From: Streptomyces sp. NBC_01803
Lineage (GTDB): Bacteria; Actinomycetota; Actinomycetes; Streptomycetales; Streptomycetaceae
Assembly (NCBI RefSeq): GCF_035917415.1
Contig: NZ_CP109073.1
Span: 2,936,501-3,000,500, forward strand
DNA length: 64,000 nt
Reading direction: 5' to 3'
In this document: piece after piece, positions 38,018 to 46,442 of the stretch
Layout: every line of letters begins with the position of its first letter
Numbering within the stretch: position 1 is the first letter of the stretch
Notes under the pieces: model-generated
The model's input: the letters and a program-made list of their open reading frames with translations, nothing else
What the model was told of the DNA's origin: nothing
The model's database searches: none
Translations under genes and position numbers: made by a program

Positions 38018-38038
38018 GTTGAGTCTATTCCACTCAAG
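38018..38038 (-). promoter_or_regulatory. HAIR operator (HspR box) of clpB
   Basis: TTGAGT-N7-ACTCAA with flanking g/g matches the HspR recognition element CTTGAGT-N7-ACTCAAG. It overlaps the expected -35 region of the clpB promoter, so HspR would block transcription until heat shock. Confidence 0.9.
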
Positions 38039-38106
38039 CCGCTTTCGGTGGAGCTCTCCGGCCCTGATATCGCCGCTCGTGACCGCGCTGACGATCCGCC
38101 GGCCGA

Positions 38107-38889
38107 CTACGCCCCCGCCGCGGCGAGCAGCTCCCGCGCGGCCTCCGGGAACGGCCGGCCGACCACCTGTCCCTCGCCGCTGCCCACCGACATCACGGCC
38201 ACCAGCGTGCCCGACTCGGTGGCCCGGTCGTAGTCCCGCAGCCAGGGCCCGCCGCTCGATCCGGCGGTCATGTCGCAGTCGTCCAGCAGCAGCCCACCGA
38301 GGTTCGGCTCCTGCGCCTCGCCCTCGGTCAGCACATCGGTCCCGCCCGCGCAGTACCGCAGCGACTCGCCGTCGTACGGCGCCGCCGCCGGGTACCCCAG
38401 CGCGGCGACCCACTCCCCCTCCTTCAGGGGCTCGAACGCGAGCCGGTTGGCGCCGTGCGCCTCCTGGACCGTGCGCCCGTCCTTCTCGGCGAGGGTGAGG
38501 AAGGCGTAGTCGTGCGGCAGGATCTCGGCCGTGTCGCGGGCGACGTCCCAGCCCTCCGGCGTGTGGAACGACGCGACCCGCCAGCCGTCCTCGCGCCAGG
38601 TGTCCCGGGCATGGTCGTAGCCGGGCACGAACCACACCTCCGGCGGCGGCTCCGGCTGCTCGCGGGTGCGCGCGCAGTGCGCGGCGGTGGCGACCACGCT
38701 GCCGTTCGGGGCGTCCACGACGGCCCCCGAACAGAGCCCGAGCCGACCGCCGCCCGCGTCCCAGATCAGCTTGCCCACGGTAGGGATGGCGCCGTCCCGC
38801 CACGGCTCGGCGGCCACGGCGGGCGGCGCGGCGACCACCAGCAGCACGGCGGCGACGGCGGCGGGTATCGGCAGTCGGGCGATTCGCAT
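38107..38889 (-). CDS. Secreted trypsin-like serine protease
   Basis: The 260-residue product from ATG 38889 has a signal peptide ([20 protein letters not shown], cleavage near VAA-EP). The catalytic triad of an S1 (chymotrypsin-fold) protease follows: His in [11 protein letters not shown], Asp in PHDYAFLTL and Ser in [11 protein letters not shown]. The spacing suits glutamyl-endopeptidase-like extracellular streptomycete enzymes. Cys residues in AAHC, YCAGG and DDCDMTA could form disulfides. It is monocistronic, divergent from nothing obvious and next to decayed sequence. Substrate unknown. Confidence 0.92.
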   Translation of the reverse strand: MRIARLPIPAAVAAVLLVVAAPPAVAAEPWRDGAIPTVGKLIWDAGGGRLGLCSGAVVDAPNGSVVATAAHCARTREQPEPPPEVWFVPGYDHARDTWREDGWRVASFHTPEGWDVARDTAEILPHDYAFLTLAEKDGRTVQEAHGANRLAFEPLKEGEWVAALGYPAAAPYDGESLRYCAGGTDVLTEGEAQEPNLGGLLLDDCDMTAGSSGGPWLRDYDRATESGTLVAVMSVGSGEGQVVGRPFPEAARELLAAAGA

Positions 38890-38999
38890 AGGGACAACCC
38901 TGTGATCACCGATCGGGCATGTCCAGTCACCGTCCGCCGAACGAGTGTGGCGCGCGCCCGCGTTGACGAGGGCCATGAGGGTGGTAAAGATCCGGCGAA

Positions 39000-39364
39000 G
39001 CAAGGGAGTTCGCCATCGGTGTGGACCTGTGCCGCACGGCAGGCAGCCCGGCGCGGCGCGGCGAACCCCGGCCCGGCCGGGCGGCGCCCGCGTCGCCCGC
39101 CTCTTCGCGCACCCTGGCCGAGGCCGCCGCCGATCAGGCGGACATCCCGGTCCGGGCCGCCGTCTCGCCGCTGTCCTCCACCTCCCGGCGGACCAGGAGT
39201 ACGTGGTCGGCCCGCGCACGGACAGCGCGTACTACCGGGCCGTCACCTTCGACCCGGCTCCGCACACCGTGGTGCGCGGCGAGACGTTTCACCAGATCCA
39301 GCTCGGCCACCGTGTCGGCTATGTGAGAGCGAGCGATGTCGAGCTGAGGTGGTCCGCCGCGTAA
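39000..39364 (+). pseudogene. Tail of a broken secreted-protein gene
   Basis: The plus-strand frame ending at 39364 closes with a convincing conserved C-terminus: DQEYVVGPRTDSAYYRAVTF, then RGETFHQIQLGHRVGYVRAS, a beta-rich SH3-like ending seen in secreted streptomycete proteins. Upstream of about 39180 this frame turns to nonsense, while a neighbouring frame gives DIPVRAAVSPLSSTS, suggesting a frameshift. No signal peptide or start remains. The 38890-39000 stretch holds nothing else recognisable. Family uncertain. Confidence 0.45.
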
Positions 39365-39425
39365 CCGCCACCCCGGCGCGGCCGGGACGCCGGGACGGCG
39401 GGGGCTGCGGCTAGAGTTGCTCAGC

Positions 39426-40058
39426 ATGCCGCCGCGCCGCTACCTCGCCGCCTCGGCCGCCGCCATCCTGCTGGCCGTGCTGGTCGCGGTGGTCACTCTC
39501 CGGGGCGACAGCCCGTTCGGGGTGGACACCGCCGCGCACGACTGGGCGCTGGAGCACCGCACACCGGGCTGGGTCGATGTCTTCACGGTCATCACCGACA
39601 GCGGGAGCCGGGGCCTGCCGCACCTGCTGGCCGCCCTCGCGGGCGCCCTGGCGGCACCACGCCGGTGGTGGCTGGGCGCGCTCGCGGGCCTGGGGGCGCT
39701 GGTGCTGGCCCAGTGGCTGCGCTACGCCCTGGTCACCGCCGTGGACCGGGCCAGGCCGCCGGCCGAGGACTGGACGCGGCACGTCAACGGTGACGCGCTG
39801 CCGTCGGGCCACGCCACCACCTCGGCGCTCACCGCGATCGGCCTGGCCGCCGCGCTGCTGCCCTACTGCCACCGCACCGTCACCCGCGCGCTGGCGATCG
39901 GCGTTCCCGCCGTGTGGGCGGTGGCGGTCGGCGTCAGCCGCGTCTATCTGGGGGTGCACTGGCCGACCGACATCGTGGGTGGCTGGCTGTTCGCCACCGC
40001 CCTGTGCTGCGCGTTCCTGCCTCCGCTGGCCCGCGCCCTGGGCCGGACCCGGGAGTGA
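39426..40058 (+). CDS. PAP2-family membrane phosphatase
   Basis: The 210-residue product from ATG 39426 has about five or six membrane helices and the three PAP2 acid-phosphatase motifs: AVDRARPPAEDW (KxxxxxxRP-like), ALPSGHATTSA (PSGH) and SRVYLGVHWPTDIVGGW (SRxxxxxHxxxD). It would dephosphorylate a lipid phosphate such as undecaprenyl pyrophosphate or phosphatidic acid at the outer membrane face. It is convergent with hspR. Specificity is not determinable. Confidence 0.9.
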   Translation: MPPRRYLAASAAAILLAVLVAVVTLRGDSPFGVDTAAHDWALEHRTPGWVDVFTVITDSGSRGLPHLLAALAGALAAPRRWWLGALAGLGALVLAQWLRYALVTAVDRARPPAEDWTRHVNGDALPSGHATTSALTAIGLAAALLPYCHRTVTRALAIGVPAVWAVAVGVSRVYLGVHWPTDIVGGWLFATALCCAFLPPLARALGRTRE

Positions 40059-40077
40059 ACGCGGGCCCGCGCGGGGG

Positions 40078-40527
40078 TCAGCCCCGGCGGTCCGGACGCC
40101 AGACGACGATCGCCGCCGAGTGGCGGACGTCCTGGTACGGGACCAGATCGCGGCGGTAGGAGGCGTGCACCTGGGCCTCGCGCTGGCGCATCGCGCTGGC
40201 GGCGCCCTCCACCGCCTGCTGGAGGTCGGCCACCGCGGCCTGGAGGGCTGCGACCTGCTTCTCCAGCTCGATGATCCGCTTGATGCCGGCCAGGTTGATG
40301 CCCTCGACCTGGGACAGCCGCTGCACCTCGCGCAGCAGCCGGATGTCCCGCGCCGAGTACCGCCGGCCGCGGCCGGCGGTACGGTCCGGGGAGACCAGGC
40401 CCAGCCGGTCGTACTGGCGCAGCGTCTGCGGGTGCAGTCCGGAGAGCTGTGCCGCTACCGAGATGACGTACACCGGAGACTCGTCGGTCAGTTCATAGGG
40501 GTTGCTGTGTCCGTTCCGGCCGTCCAT
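40078..40527 (-). CDS. hspR: Heat-shock repressor HspR (MerR family)
   Basis: The 149-residue product has the MerR DNA-binding domain VYVISVAAQLSGLHPQTLRQ YDR, with wing RRYSARDIRLLREVQRLSQV and the HspR hallmark GINLAGIKRIIELEKQVAAL leading into a coiled coil. In streptomycetes HspR binds HAIR boxes with DnaK as corepressor; when DnaK is titrated by unfolded protein, the operon is released. It is the last gene of dnaK-grpE-dnaJ-hspR, only 6 bp after dnaJ. Both HAIR boxes in this window are expected targets. Confidence 0.96.
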   Translation of the reverse strand: MDGRNGHSNPYELTDESPVYVISVAAQLSGLHPQTLRQYDRLGLVSPDRTAGRGRRYSARDIRLLREVQRLSQVEGINLAGIKRIIELEKQVAALQAAVADLQQAVEGAASAMRQREAQVHASYRRDLVPYQDVRHSAAIVVWRPDRRG

Positions 40528-40533
40528 CTCTCG

Positions 40534-41736
40534 TTACTCTCCCTTCGCGGCCTCGAACAGCCCTGCCCGAGGATCCTCGCCCTCCACCGCGGCGCGGTAT
40601 TCCTCAAGGGCCTTCCGCGCCTCGTCGCCCAGCTCGCGCGGCACGGCCACCTCGATGGTGACCAGCAGATCGCCCCGGGTGCCGTCCTTGCGGACCGCGC
40701 CCTTGCCGCGCGCGCGCATCGTGCGTCCGCCGGGCGTGCCCGGCGGCAGCTTGAGCGTGACGGGCGGGCCGCTCAGCGTCGGCACCCTGATCTCAGCACC
40801 GAGCGCGGCCTCCGGAAAGGTCACCGGCACGGCGATGGTCAGATTGTCGCCACGACGGCCGAAGACCGGGTGCTCGTCGACGTGCACCACGACGTACAGG
40901 TCGCCGTTGGGCCCGCCGCGCTCGCCCGGCGCGCCCTTGCCGCGCAGCCGGATGCGCTGCCCGTCGTCCACGCCGGCCGGGATGCGGACCTGCATGGTGC
41001 GCGAGCTGGTCGCCCGGCCGCTGCCCCGGCACACGGGGCAGGGGTCCTGCGCGATCAGCCCCCGGCCCCGGCAGTCCACACAGGGGTCGGTGAGCGAGAA
41101 GCCGCCCCCGCCGCCCCGGCTGACCTGCCCGGTGCCGACGCAGGTCGGGCACACCCGCGGCGTGCCGTTCTTGTCGCCGGTCCCGGAGCACGCCTTGCAG
41201 GCCGCGCTGGACGACATCCGCAGCGGAACGGTCGCCCCGGCCACCGCCTCGGTGAAGCTGAGCGTCACCTCGGACTCGATGTCCTGGCCGCGCCGGGGCT
41301 GCGTGCGCGCACCCGGGCCCGGCCGGTTGAACAGGCCGCCGAAGACGTCCCCCAGACCGCCACCGAAGCCGCCGGCCCCGGGGGCGCCGGGCCCGGAGGG
41401 CCCGCCGGGCCCCCCGGGCTGCGCACCGCCGCCGAAGAGATCACCCAAGTCGAAGTTGAACTGCCCGCCCGCGCCGGGCCCCGGCCGGAAACCGCCGTTC
41501 CCGAAGAGGGCGCGGGCCTCGTCGTACTCCTTGCGCCGCCGGGCGTCGCCGAGCACGTCATATGCCTCGGAGACGCTCTTGAAGCGGTCCTCGGCCCTGG
41601 CGTCCCCCTTGTTCGCGTCCGGGTGGTTCTCCCGGGCGAGCTTGCGGTACGCCTTCTTGATCTCCGCCTCGGTCGCGTCCTTCGGAACGCCGAGGACCTT
41701 GTAGTAGTCCTTCTCGATGAAGTCCTTGGTGCTCAT
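40534..41736 (-). CDS. dnaJ: Chaperone DnaJ
   Basis: The 400-residue DnaJ co-chaperone stimulates DnaK's ATPase and delivers clients. It has the J-domain (KDYYKVLGVPKDATEAEIKK, with HPD at 38-40), a long Gly/Phe-rich linker (about 80-150) and the zinc region with four CxxCxGxG-type repeats (CKACSGTG, CPTCVGTG, CVDCRGRG, CPVCRGSG), followed by the C-terminal peptide-binding domain. This is a type I DnaJ of normal length. It lies between grpE (42 bp) and hspR (6 bp). Confidence 0.97.
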   Translation of the reverse strand: MSTKDFIEKDYYKVLGVPKDATEAEIKKAYRKLARENHPDANKGDARAEDRFKSVSEAYDVLGDARRRKEYDEARALFGNGGFRPGPGAGGQFNFDLGDLFGGGAQPGGPGGPSGPGAPGAGGFGGGLGDVFGGLFNRPGPGARTQPRRGQDIESEVTLSFTEAVAGATVPLRMSSSAACKACSGTGDKNGTPRVCPTCVGTGQVSRGGGGGFSLTDPCVDCRGRGLIAQDPCPVCRGSGRATSSRTMQVRIPAGVDDGQRIRLRGKGAPGERGGPNGDLYVVVHVDEHPVFGRRGDNLTIAVPVTFPEAALGAEIRVPTLSGPPVTLKLPPGTPGGRTMRARGKGAVRKDGTRGDLLVTIEVAVPRELGDEARKALEEYRAAVEGEDPRAGLFEAAKGE

Positions 41737-41778
41737 CCCCGGCGCCCCTCCTTCCGCTGACTCGGGTCTCCCGTCACG

Positions 41779-42480
41779 TCAGCCCTCGTCCGGGCCACCG
41801 CCGTCGTCCTTCTCGGATGCGCTCTCGTCCTGCTGGTCGGCCGGCTTGCCCGGCTGCGGCTCGGCGACGCCGACCCGGGCGGGCCGGATCGTGCGCTCGC
41901 CGATGCGGTACCCAGGCTGGAGGATCTGCACGCACGTCGTCTCGGTGACATCCGGCGAGTAGCTGTGCATCAGGGCCTCGTGCACCATCGGGTCAAAAGG
42001 CTCGCCCTCCTTGCCGAACTGCATCAGCCCCATCTTCGCGGCGACCGTCTCCAGCGACTCGGCGACCTGTTTGAAGCCGCCGACCAACTCCCCGTGGTCC
42101 CGGGCGCGGCCGATGTCGTCGAGCACCGGCAGCAGCTCGGTCAGGAGATTGGCCACGGCCATCTCCTTGACCGCGATCCGGTCCCGCTCGACCCGGCGGC
42201 GGTAGTTCTGGAACTCCGCCTGGAGCCGCTGGAGATCCTGGGTGCGCTCGCTCAGCGCCGAGCGGGCCTGGTCGAGCTGGGCCGTCAGAGCGATGTCCTG
42301 GCGGTCCTTCGCGTCCTTGGGGTCCTGCGACGCCGTCGACTCGGCGGCGCCGTCCCCGGAGGGGGCGGCGCCCCCGCCGAGCTCGTCGGAGACGGAAGAC
42401 TCGGCGGGCACTTCGGGGGTCGTCGCCTCGGCGTCGGGGACCTCGGGCTCCTTGTCGAAGCCCTGCGGGTCCTGAGTCAC
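41779..42480 (-). CDS. grpE: Nucleotide exchange factor GrpE
   Basis: The 233-residue GrpE releases ADP from DnaK. The N-terminal 70 residues are acidic and disordered, then a long coiled coil ([40 protein letters not shown]), then the beta-domain with [20 protein letters not shown] and [20 protein letters not shown]. The start is GTG 42480, overlapping the dnaK stop (GTGA), so it is translationally coupled. The acidic N- and C-terminal tails are typical of streptomycete GrpE. Confidence 0.97.
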   Translation of the reverse strand: MTQDPQGFDKEPEVPDAEATTPEVPAESSVSDELGGGAAPSGDGAAESTASQDPKDAKDRQDIALTAQLDQARSALSERTQDLQRLQAEFQNYRRRVERDRIAVKEMAVANLLTELLPVLDDIGRARDHGELVGGFKQVAESLETVAAKMGLMQFGKEGEPFDPMVHEALMHSYSPDVTETTCVQILQPGYRIGERTIRPARVGVAEPQPGKPADQQDESASEKDDGGGPDEG

Positions 42481-44333
42481 GCCGCACCGCCCTTCGGCTT
42501 GTCGTCGTCCACGATCTCGGCGTCCACGACGTCCTCATCGGCGCCGGGGGCGGCGCTCTCGGTACCGCCGGGTGCGGAGTCGCCGGCCGCCTGGGCCGCC
42601 TGGGCGTCGGCGTACATCGCCTGTCCCAGCTTCTGGCTGGTGGCCGCGACCTTCTCGGACGCCTCGCGGATCGCCGCGGTGTCCTCGCCCTTCAGCTTCT
42701 CCTTCAGGTCGGCGATGGCGGCCTCGACCTCGGTCTTCACCTCGCTGGGGACCTTCTCGGAGTTCTCCTTGATGAAGTTCTCCGTGGAGTAGACGAGCTG
42801 CTCGGCCTGGTTGCGCGTCTCGGCGGCCTCCCGGCGACGGGCGTCCTCGTCCGCGTACTGCTCGGCGTCGCGCATCATCCGCTCGATGTCGTCCTTCGGC
42901 AGCGCGGAGCCGCCGGTGACGGTCATCCGCTGCTCCTTGCCGGTACCGAGGTCCTTGGCGGAGACGTGCATGATGCCGTTGGCGTCGATGTCGAAGGTGA
43001 CCTCGATCTGCGGGACGCCGCGCGGCGCCGGGGGCAGGCCGGTCAGCTCGAACATCCCGAGCTTCTTGTTGTACGCCGCGATCTCGCGCTCGCCCTGGTA
43101 GACCTGGATCTGCACCGACGGCTGGTTGTCCTCGGCCGTGGTGAAGATCTCGGAGCGCTTGGTGGGGATCGTGGTGTTGCGCTCGATCAGCTTGGTCATG
43201 ATGCCGCCCTTGGTCTCGATGCCGAGGGACAGCGGGGTGACGTCGAGCAGCAGGACGTCCTTGACCTCGCCCTTGAGCACGCCGGCCTGGAGGCTGGCGC
43301 CGATGGCGACGACCTCGTCCGGGTTCACGCCCTTGTTGGCGTCCTTGCCGCCGGTCAGCTCGCGCACCAGCTCCGCGACGGCGGGCATCCGGGTCGAGCC
43401 GCCGACCAGGACCACGTGGTCGATCTCGGACAGGTGGATCCCGGCGTCCTTGATCACGTTGTGGAACGGGGTCTTGCAGCGCTCCAGCAGGTCGGCGGTG
43501 AGCTGCTGGAACTGCGCCCGGGTGAGCTTCTCGTCCATGTGCAGCGGGCCCTCGGCCGACGCCGTGATGTAGGGCAGGTTGATCGTGGTCTCGGTGGACG
43601 AGGACAGCTCGATCTTCGCCTTCTCGGCGGACTCGCGCAGCCGCTGGAGGGCCATCTTGTCCTTGGCCAGGTCCACACCGTGCGCGTTCTGGAACTGGCG
43701 GACCAGGTGGTCCACGACGCGCTGGTCCCAGTCGTCACCACCGAGGTGGTTGTCACCGTTGGTCGCCTTGACCTCGACCACGCCGTCGCCGATCTCCAGC
43801 AACGAGACGTCGAAGGTGCCGCCACCGAGGTCGAAGACCAGGATGGTCTGGTCGTCCTTCTCCAGGCCGTAGGCGAGGGCGGCGGCGGTGGGCTCGTTGA
43901 CGATGCGGAGCACGTTCAGCCCCGCGATCTCACCGGCCTCCTTGGTGGCCTGCCGCTCGTGGTCGTTGAAGTACGCCGGGACGGTGATGACCGCGTCCGT
44001 GACCTTCTCGCCCAGATACGCCTCGGCGTCCCGCTTCAGCTTCTGCAGGATGAAGGCGCTGATCTGCTGGGGGTTGAAGTCCTTGCCGTCCAGCCCGATC
44101 TTCCAGTCGGTGCCCATGTGGCGCTTGACCGAGCGGATCGTCCGGTCCACGTTGGTGACGGCCTGGCGCTTGGCCACCTCGCCGACCAGCACCTCGCCGT
44201 TCTTCGCGAAGGCCACAACGGACGGCGTGGTCCTGGCGCCCTCGGCGTTGGTGATGACGGTGGGCTCACCGCCTTCGAGAACACTGACGACGGAGTTCGT
44301 CGTGCCCAGGTCGATGCCGACCGCACGTGCCAT
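42477..44333 (-). CDS. dnaK: Chaperone DnaK (Hsp70)
   Basis: The 618-residue Hsp70 starts [20 protein letters not shown]. Signatures are [37 protein letters not shown] and the C-terminal substrate domain [20 protein letters not shown]. The ATPase domain spans about residues 1-355, the substrate domain follows to about 500, and the lid with an Ala/acidic tail ends [10 protein letters not shown]. The start ATG 44333 has TTGGAGGATATC upstream. It is the first gene of the heat-shock operon, under an exact HAIR box at 44356-44376. Confidence 0.98.
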   Translation of the reverse strand: MARAVGIDLGTTNSVVSVLEGGEPTVITNAEGARTTPSVVAFAKNGEVLVGEVAKRQAVTNVDRTIRSVKRHMGTDWKIGLDGKDFNPQQISAFILQKLKRDAEAYLGEKVTDAVITVPAYFNDHERQATKEAGEIAGLNVLRIVNEPTAAALAYGLEKDDQTILVFDLGGGTFDVSLLEIGDGVVEVKATNGDNHLGGDDWDQRVVDHLVRQFQNAHGVDLAKDKMALQRLRESAEKAKIELSSSTETTINLPYITASAEGPLHMDEKLTRAQFQQLTADLLERCKTPFHNVIKDAGIHLSEIDHVVLVGGSTRMPAVAELVRELTGGKDANKGVNPDEVVAIGASLQAGVLKGEVKDVLLLDVTPLSLGIETKGGIMTKLIERNTTIPTKRSEIFTTAEDNQPSVQIQVYQGEREIAAYNKKLGMFELTGLPPAPRGVPQIEVTFDIDANGIMHVSAKDLGTGKEQRMTVTGGSALPKDDIERMMRDAEQYADEDARRREAAETRNQAEQLVYSTENFIKENSEKVPSEVKTEVEAAIADLKEKLKGEDTAAIREASEKVAATSQKLGQAMYADAQAAQAAGDSAPGGTESAAPGADEDVVDAEIVDDDKPKGGAA

Positions 44334-44355
44334 TTCGATATCCTCCAACTACTAG

Positions 44356-44376
44356 CTTGAGTGCGACTGACTCAAG
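44356..44376 (-). promoter_or_regulatory. HAIR operator (HspR box) of the dnaK operon
   Basis: CTTGAGT-gcgactg-ACTCAAG is the exact consensus inverted repeat for HspR. It lies 23 bp upstream of the dnaK start. Confidence 0.95.
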
Positions 44377-44430
44377 AGTGCCGCAGCTGTGGACCTCCGT
44401 CAAATGTCCTGAGCGGGTGTGGCTCAACTC

Positions 44431-44850
44431 TTATCCGCCCTCCAGGCTCAAGCCGAGCAGCGCCACGTCGTCGCCGATCCCGGCGGCGAACTCACGCACG
44501 TCCCACCACCCATACTCCACCAGCCCCTCCGGCGTCGGCGGCCCCCCTGGCCACCCCGCGCCCAGCCGCCCCGTCACCCGGTCGGCGAGCGGATGGAACG
44601 CCCCCGCGCCGTCCCGGGCCTGGATCACGCCATCCGTGTTCCCGAGCAGCGGATCGCCCATCCGCGGCGCCACGGTCTCCGGACGCGGCTGCGGAGCGCC
44701 GACGCCCAGGCCCAGGCCCAGGCCCAGCGGCGACACCGGCTCCGCGGCCAGCGCCACCGTCACCAGCAGCAACGGCGGCAGCGGCAGCGGCAGCGGCAGC
44801 GGCAGCGGCAGCGGCAGCGGCAGCGGCAGCGTGCGCGGCCATCGCGGCAT
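44431..44850 (-). pseudogene. Truncated SpoIIE/PP2C phosphatase end fused to a Leu-Pro repeat
   Basis: The 139-residue frame starts MPRWPRTLPLPLPLP, a (Leu-Pro)n run from the 9-copy GGCAGC repeat. It then reads like the C-terminal third of a SpoIIE-type PP2C phosphatase: PPLLLVTVALAAEPVSPLGL (GHPPPLLL-like), MGDPLLGNTDGVIQARDGAG (the GDxLLxYTDGV motif with Tyr changed), FHPLADRVTGRLG and AGIGDDVALLGLSLEG. The N-terminal catalytic metal motifs are absent, so it cannot be an active phosphatase. It could pass for a secreted protein because the repeat mimics a signal peptide. More likely it is a remnant. Confidence 0.5.
44777..44830. repeat. Hexanucleotide repeat (GGCAGC)9
   Basis: Nine perfect copies of GGCAGC. 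On the minus strand they encode alternating Leu-Pro at the start of the phosphatase remnant. Such repeats can expand or contract by replication slippage without shifting frame. Confidence 0.95.
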
Positions 44851-44879
44851 CAGCCCAGGGCGGCAGGGGGTGACACCGG

Positions 44880-45635
44880 TCAGTGCCGGCCGGCGATCCG
44901 CAGCCGGGCGGCCTCGGCGCGGATGGTGGGCAGCTCGTCGTGGAGCGCGTCCCCCGGACAGTGGGTGTGCACGATGTCGCGGTGGCCGGAGATGACCTCC
45001 AGCTCGGCCGGCTCGCCCTCCGGTACCCGGGCGGCGTCGTTGGTGGACACCATCCGCACCTGGTCGCGCGGGTCCGTGCCGGTGCGCAGCTTCCAGGCGG
45101 CGATCTCGGCGATGGCGGACACCAGCGGGCTCGGCACCTCGGTGCCCGCGGGGAAGTCGCCGAGCGCCGCGACGCCCACGCTGTCCGCGTTGAAGCCGCT
45201 GGTGTGCGCGCCCATCACGAAACGGTCCATGCCGCCGGCCCGGCCTTCATAGATCCGGCCACACTTGTCGACCACGAAGTTGTAGCCCAGGTCGTCCCAG
45301 CCCTTGCCCAGCACGTGGTCGGCCTGCATCGCGCGCAGCATCTCGGGGACGTCGGCGCAGTCGTAGTCGTCGGGGTGGTTGGTGTGGTGCACGAAGACCG
45401 CGCGGGCCGCGCCCGTGTAGGTCACCGCCTCCCGGCGCAGGCTCTCGTCCGCGCCCCACACCTCGCGGCTGATGATCCGGGGTGCGGGGGCCGTCCGTTC
45501 GACGGCGGGGTGGCGGGGCCCGGCGGCGGGCGGCGTCCCGGTGACGGGCGGCGCGGACAGCGGCGGGGCGCTCCAGGTCAGCACGGCGGCGAGCGGCGCG
45601 AGGGTCACCCATACGGCTGTCCGGCGGGACCACAC
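44880..45635 (-). CDS. Secreted PGRP-type N-acetylmuramoyl-L-alanine amidase
   Basis: The product has 251 residues with an N-terminal signal or anchor (AVWVTLAPLAAVLTWSAPPL). The peptidoglycan-recognition/amidase_2 domain has zinc ligands in AVFVHHTNHPDDY and EVISGHRDIVHTHCPGD, plus GWDDLGYNFVVDKCGRIYEG and VGVAALGDFPAG. It would cut the bond between muramic acid and the stem peptide, remodelling the wall. The motif set is intact. It ends just after the phosphatase remnant, with an F420-reductase-like gene upstream on the same strand. Confidence 0.9.
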   Translation of the reverse strand: MWSRRTAVWVTLAPLAAVLTWSAPPLSAPPVTGTPPAAGPRHPAVERTAPAPRIISREVWGADESLRREAVTYTGAARAVFVHHTNHPDDYDCADVPEMLRAMQADHVLGKGWDDLGYNFVVDKCGRIYEGRAGGMDRFVMGAHTSGFNADSVGVAALGDFPAGTEVPSPLVSAIAEIAAWKLRTGTDPRDQVRMVSTNDAARVPEGEPAELEVISGHRDIVHTHCPGDALHDELPTIRAEAARLRIAGRH

Positions 45636-45650
45636 GGCGCTCTCCCGGCC

Positions 45651-46295
45651 TCAGGGGAGGATCGCGACGGCGCTCGACCAGTTCAGGCCGAGCCGCTCCT
45701 GGGCGGCCATGTGCAGGAGCTGGAGTCCCTCCAGCTCGCGGGCCCGGCGCAGGGGCCCGATGTCAAGGGGGCGCAGCCCGCCCGAGGACGCCAGCCCGGC
45801 GACGGCGCGCTTGCCGTCCTCGTCGTCGCCGGCGATCAGCACGTCCAGCGGCCGGCCCGCCACCTGTCCGTCGACCAGGGTGGCGGCGAAAGTGGTGTTG
45901 AACGCCTTCACCACCGGGACGCCGGGCGCCGCCTCGGCGGCGATCTGCTCGGCGGCCGAGGTGCCCGCGGGCACGGTGAGGGAGTCGAGGGTGGCGAAGT
46001 CGACGGGGTTGGAGATGTCGACCAGCACCGAGCCGACCAGCGCCGTGCCGTACTCGGCCGCCACCGCGCGGCCGGCCGGGTACGGCACGGCGAGCACCAC
46101 CAGGTCGGCGTCCTCCACGGCTATCGCGTCGGACCGCTCGACGTCCCCGCCGGGGGCGGCCCGGCGCAGCTCGTCGGCGAGGTCGGCCGCCTTCTTGGCC
46201 GACCGGTCCAGCAGCCGGACGCCGTGCCCGCCGACCAGCGCTCTGGTCGCTATGCCACGGGCCATGGCGCCCGCGCCCACGATCGTCACCTTCAT
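45651..46295 (-). CDS. NADPH-dependent F420 reductase-like protein
   Basis: The 214-residue product from ATG 46295 starts KVTIVGAGAMARGIATRALV, a Rossmann GxGxxA nucleotide site. VVLAVPYPAGRAVAAEYGTA, VLVDISNPVDFATLDSLTVP and PVVKAFNTTFAATLVDG are typical of the F420H2:NADP oxidoreductase (Npdg/FNO) and related dinucleotide-binding families. It could move reducing equivalents between NADPH and F420. The partner is not shown by context: it is followed by the amidase and preceded by an LCP gene. Confidence 0.85.
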   Translation of the reverse strand: MKVTIVGAGAMARGIATRALVGGHGVRLLDRSAKKAADLADELRRAAPGGDVERSDAIAVEDADLVVLAVPYPAGRAVAAEYGTALVGSVLVDISNPVDFATLDSLTVPAGTSAAEQIAAEAAPGVPVVKAFNTTFAATLVDGQVAGRPLDVLIAGDDEDGKRAVAGLASSGGLRPLDIGPLRRARELEGLQLLHMAAQERLGLNWSSAVAILP

Positions 46296-46386
46296 CTCTC
46301 CATGCCAGCACGCCCCCAGGCGGCCCGCATCCGGGACGACGACCGCCGCCCTCACCCCGCCCTCATGCCACCCTCGACCGCTCAGG

Positions 46387-46442
46387 CCCCACCACTCCGG
46401 CCCCACCACTCCGGCCCTACCGCTCCGGCCCTACCGCTCCGG
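46387..46442. repeat. 14-bp tandem repeat (4 copies)
   Basis: CCCCACCACTCCGG twice, then CCCTACCGCTCCGG twice. It lies between the F420-reductase-like gene and the LCP gene and covers the LCP stop codon region. Confidence 0.85.

Noticed and set aside
44361-44873. Poly-Ala plus-strand frame
   Set aside because: It is an artefact of the GGCAGC repeat read as Ala/Ala codons.
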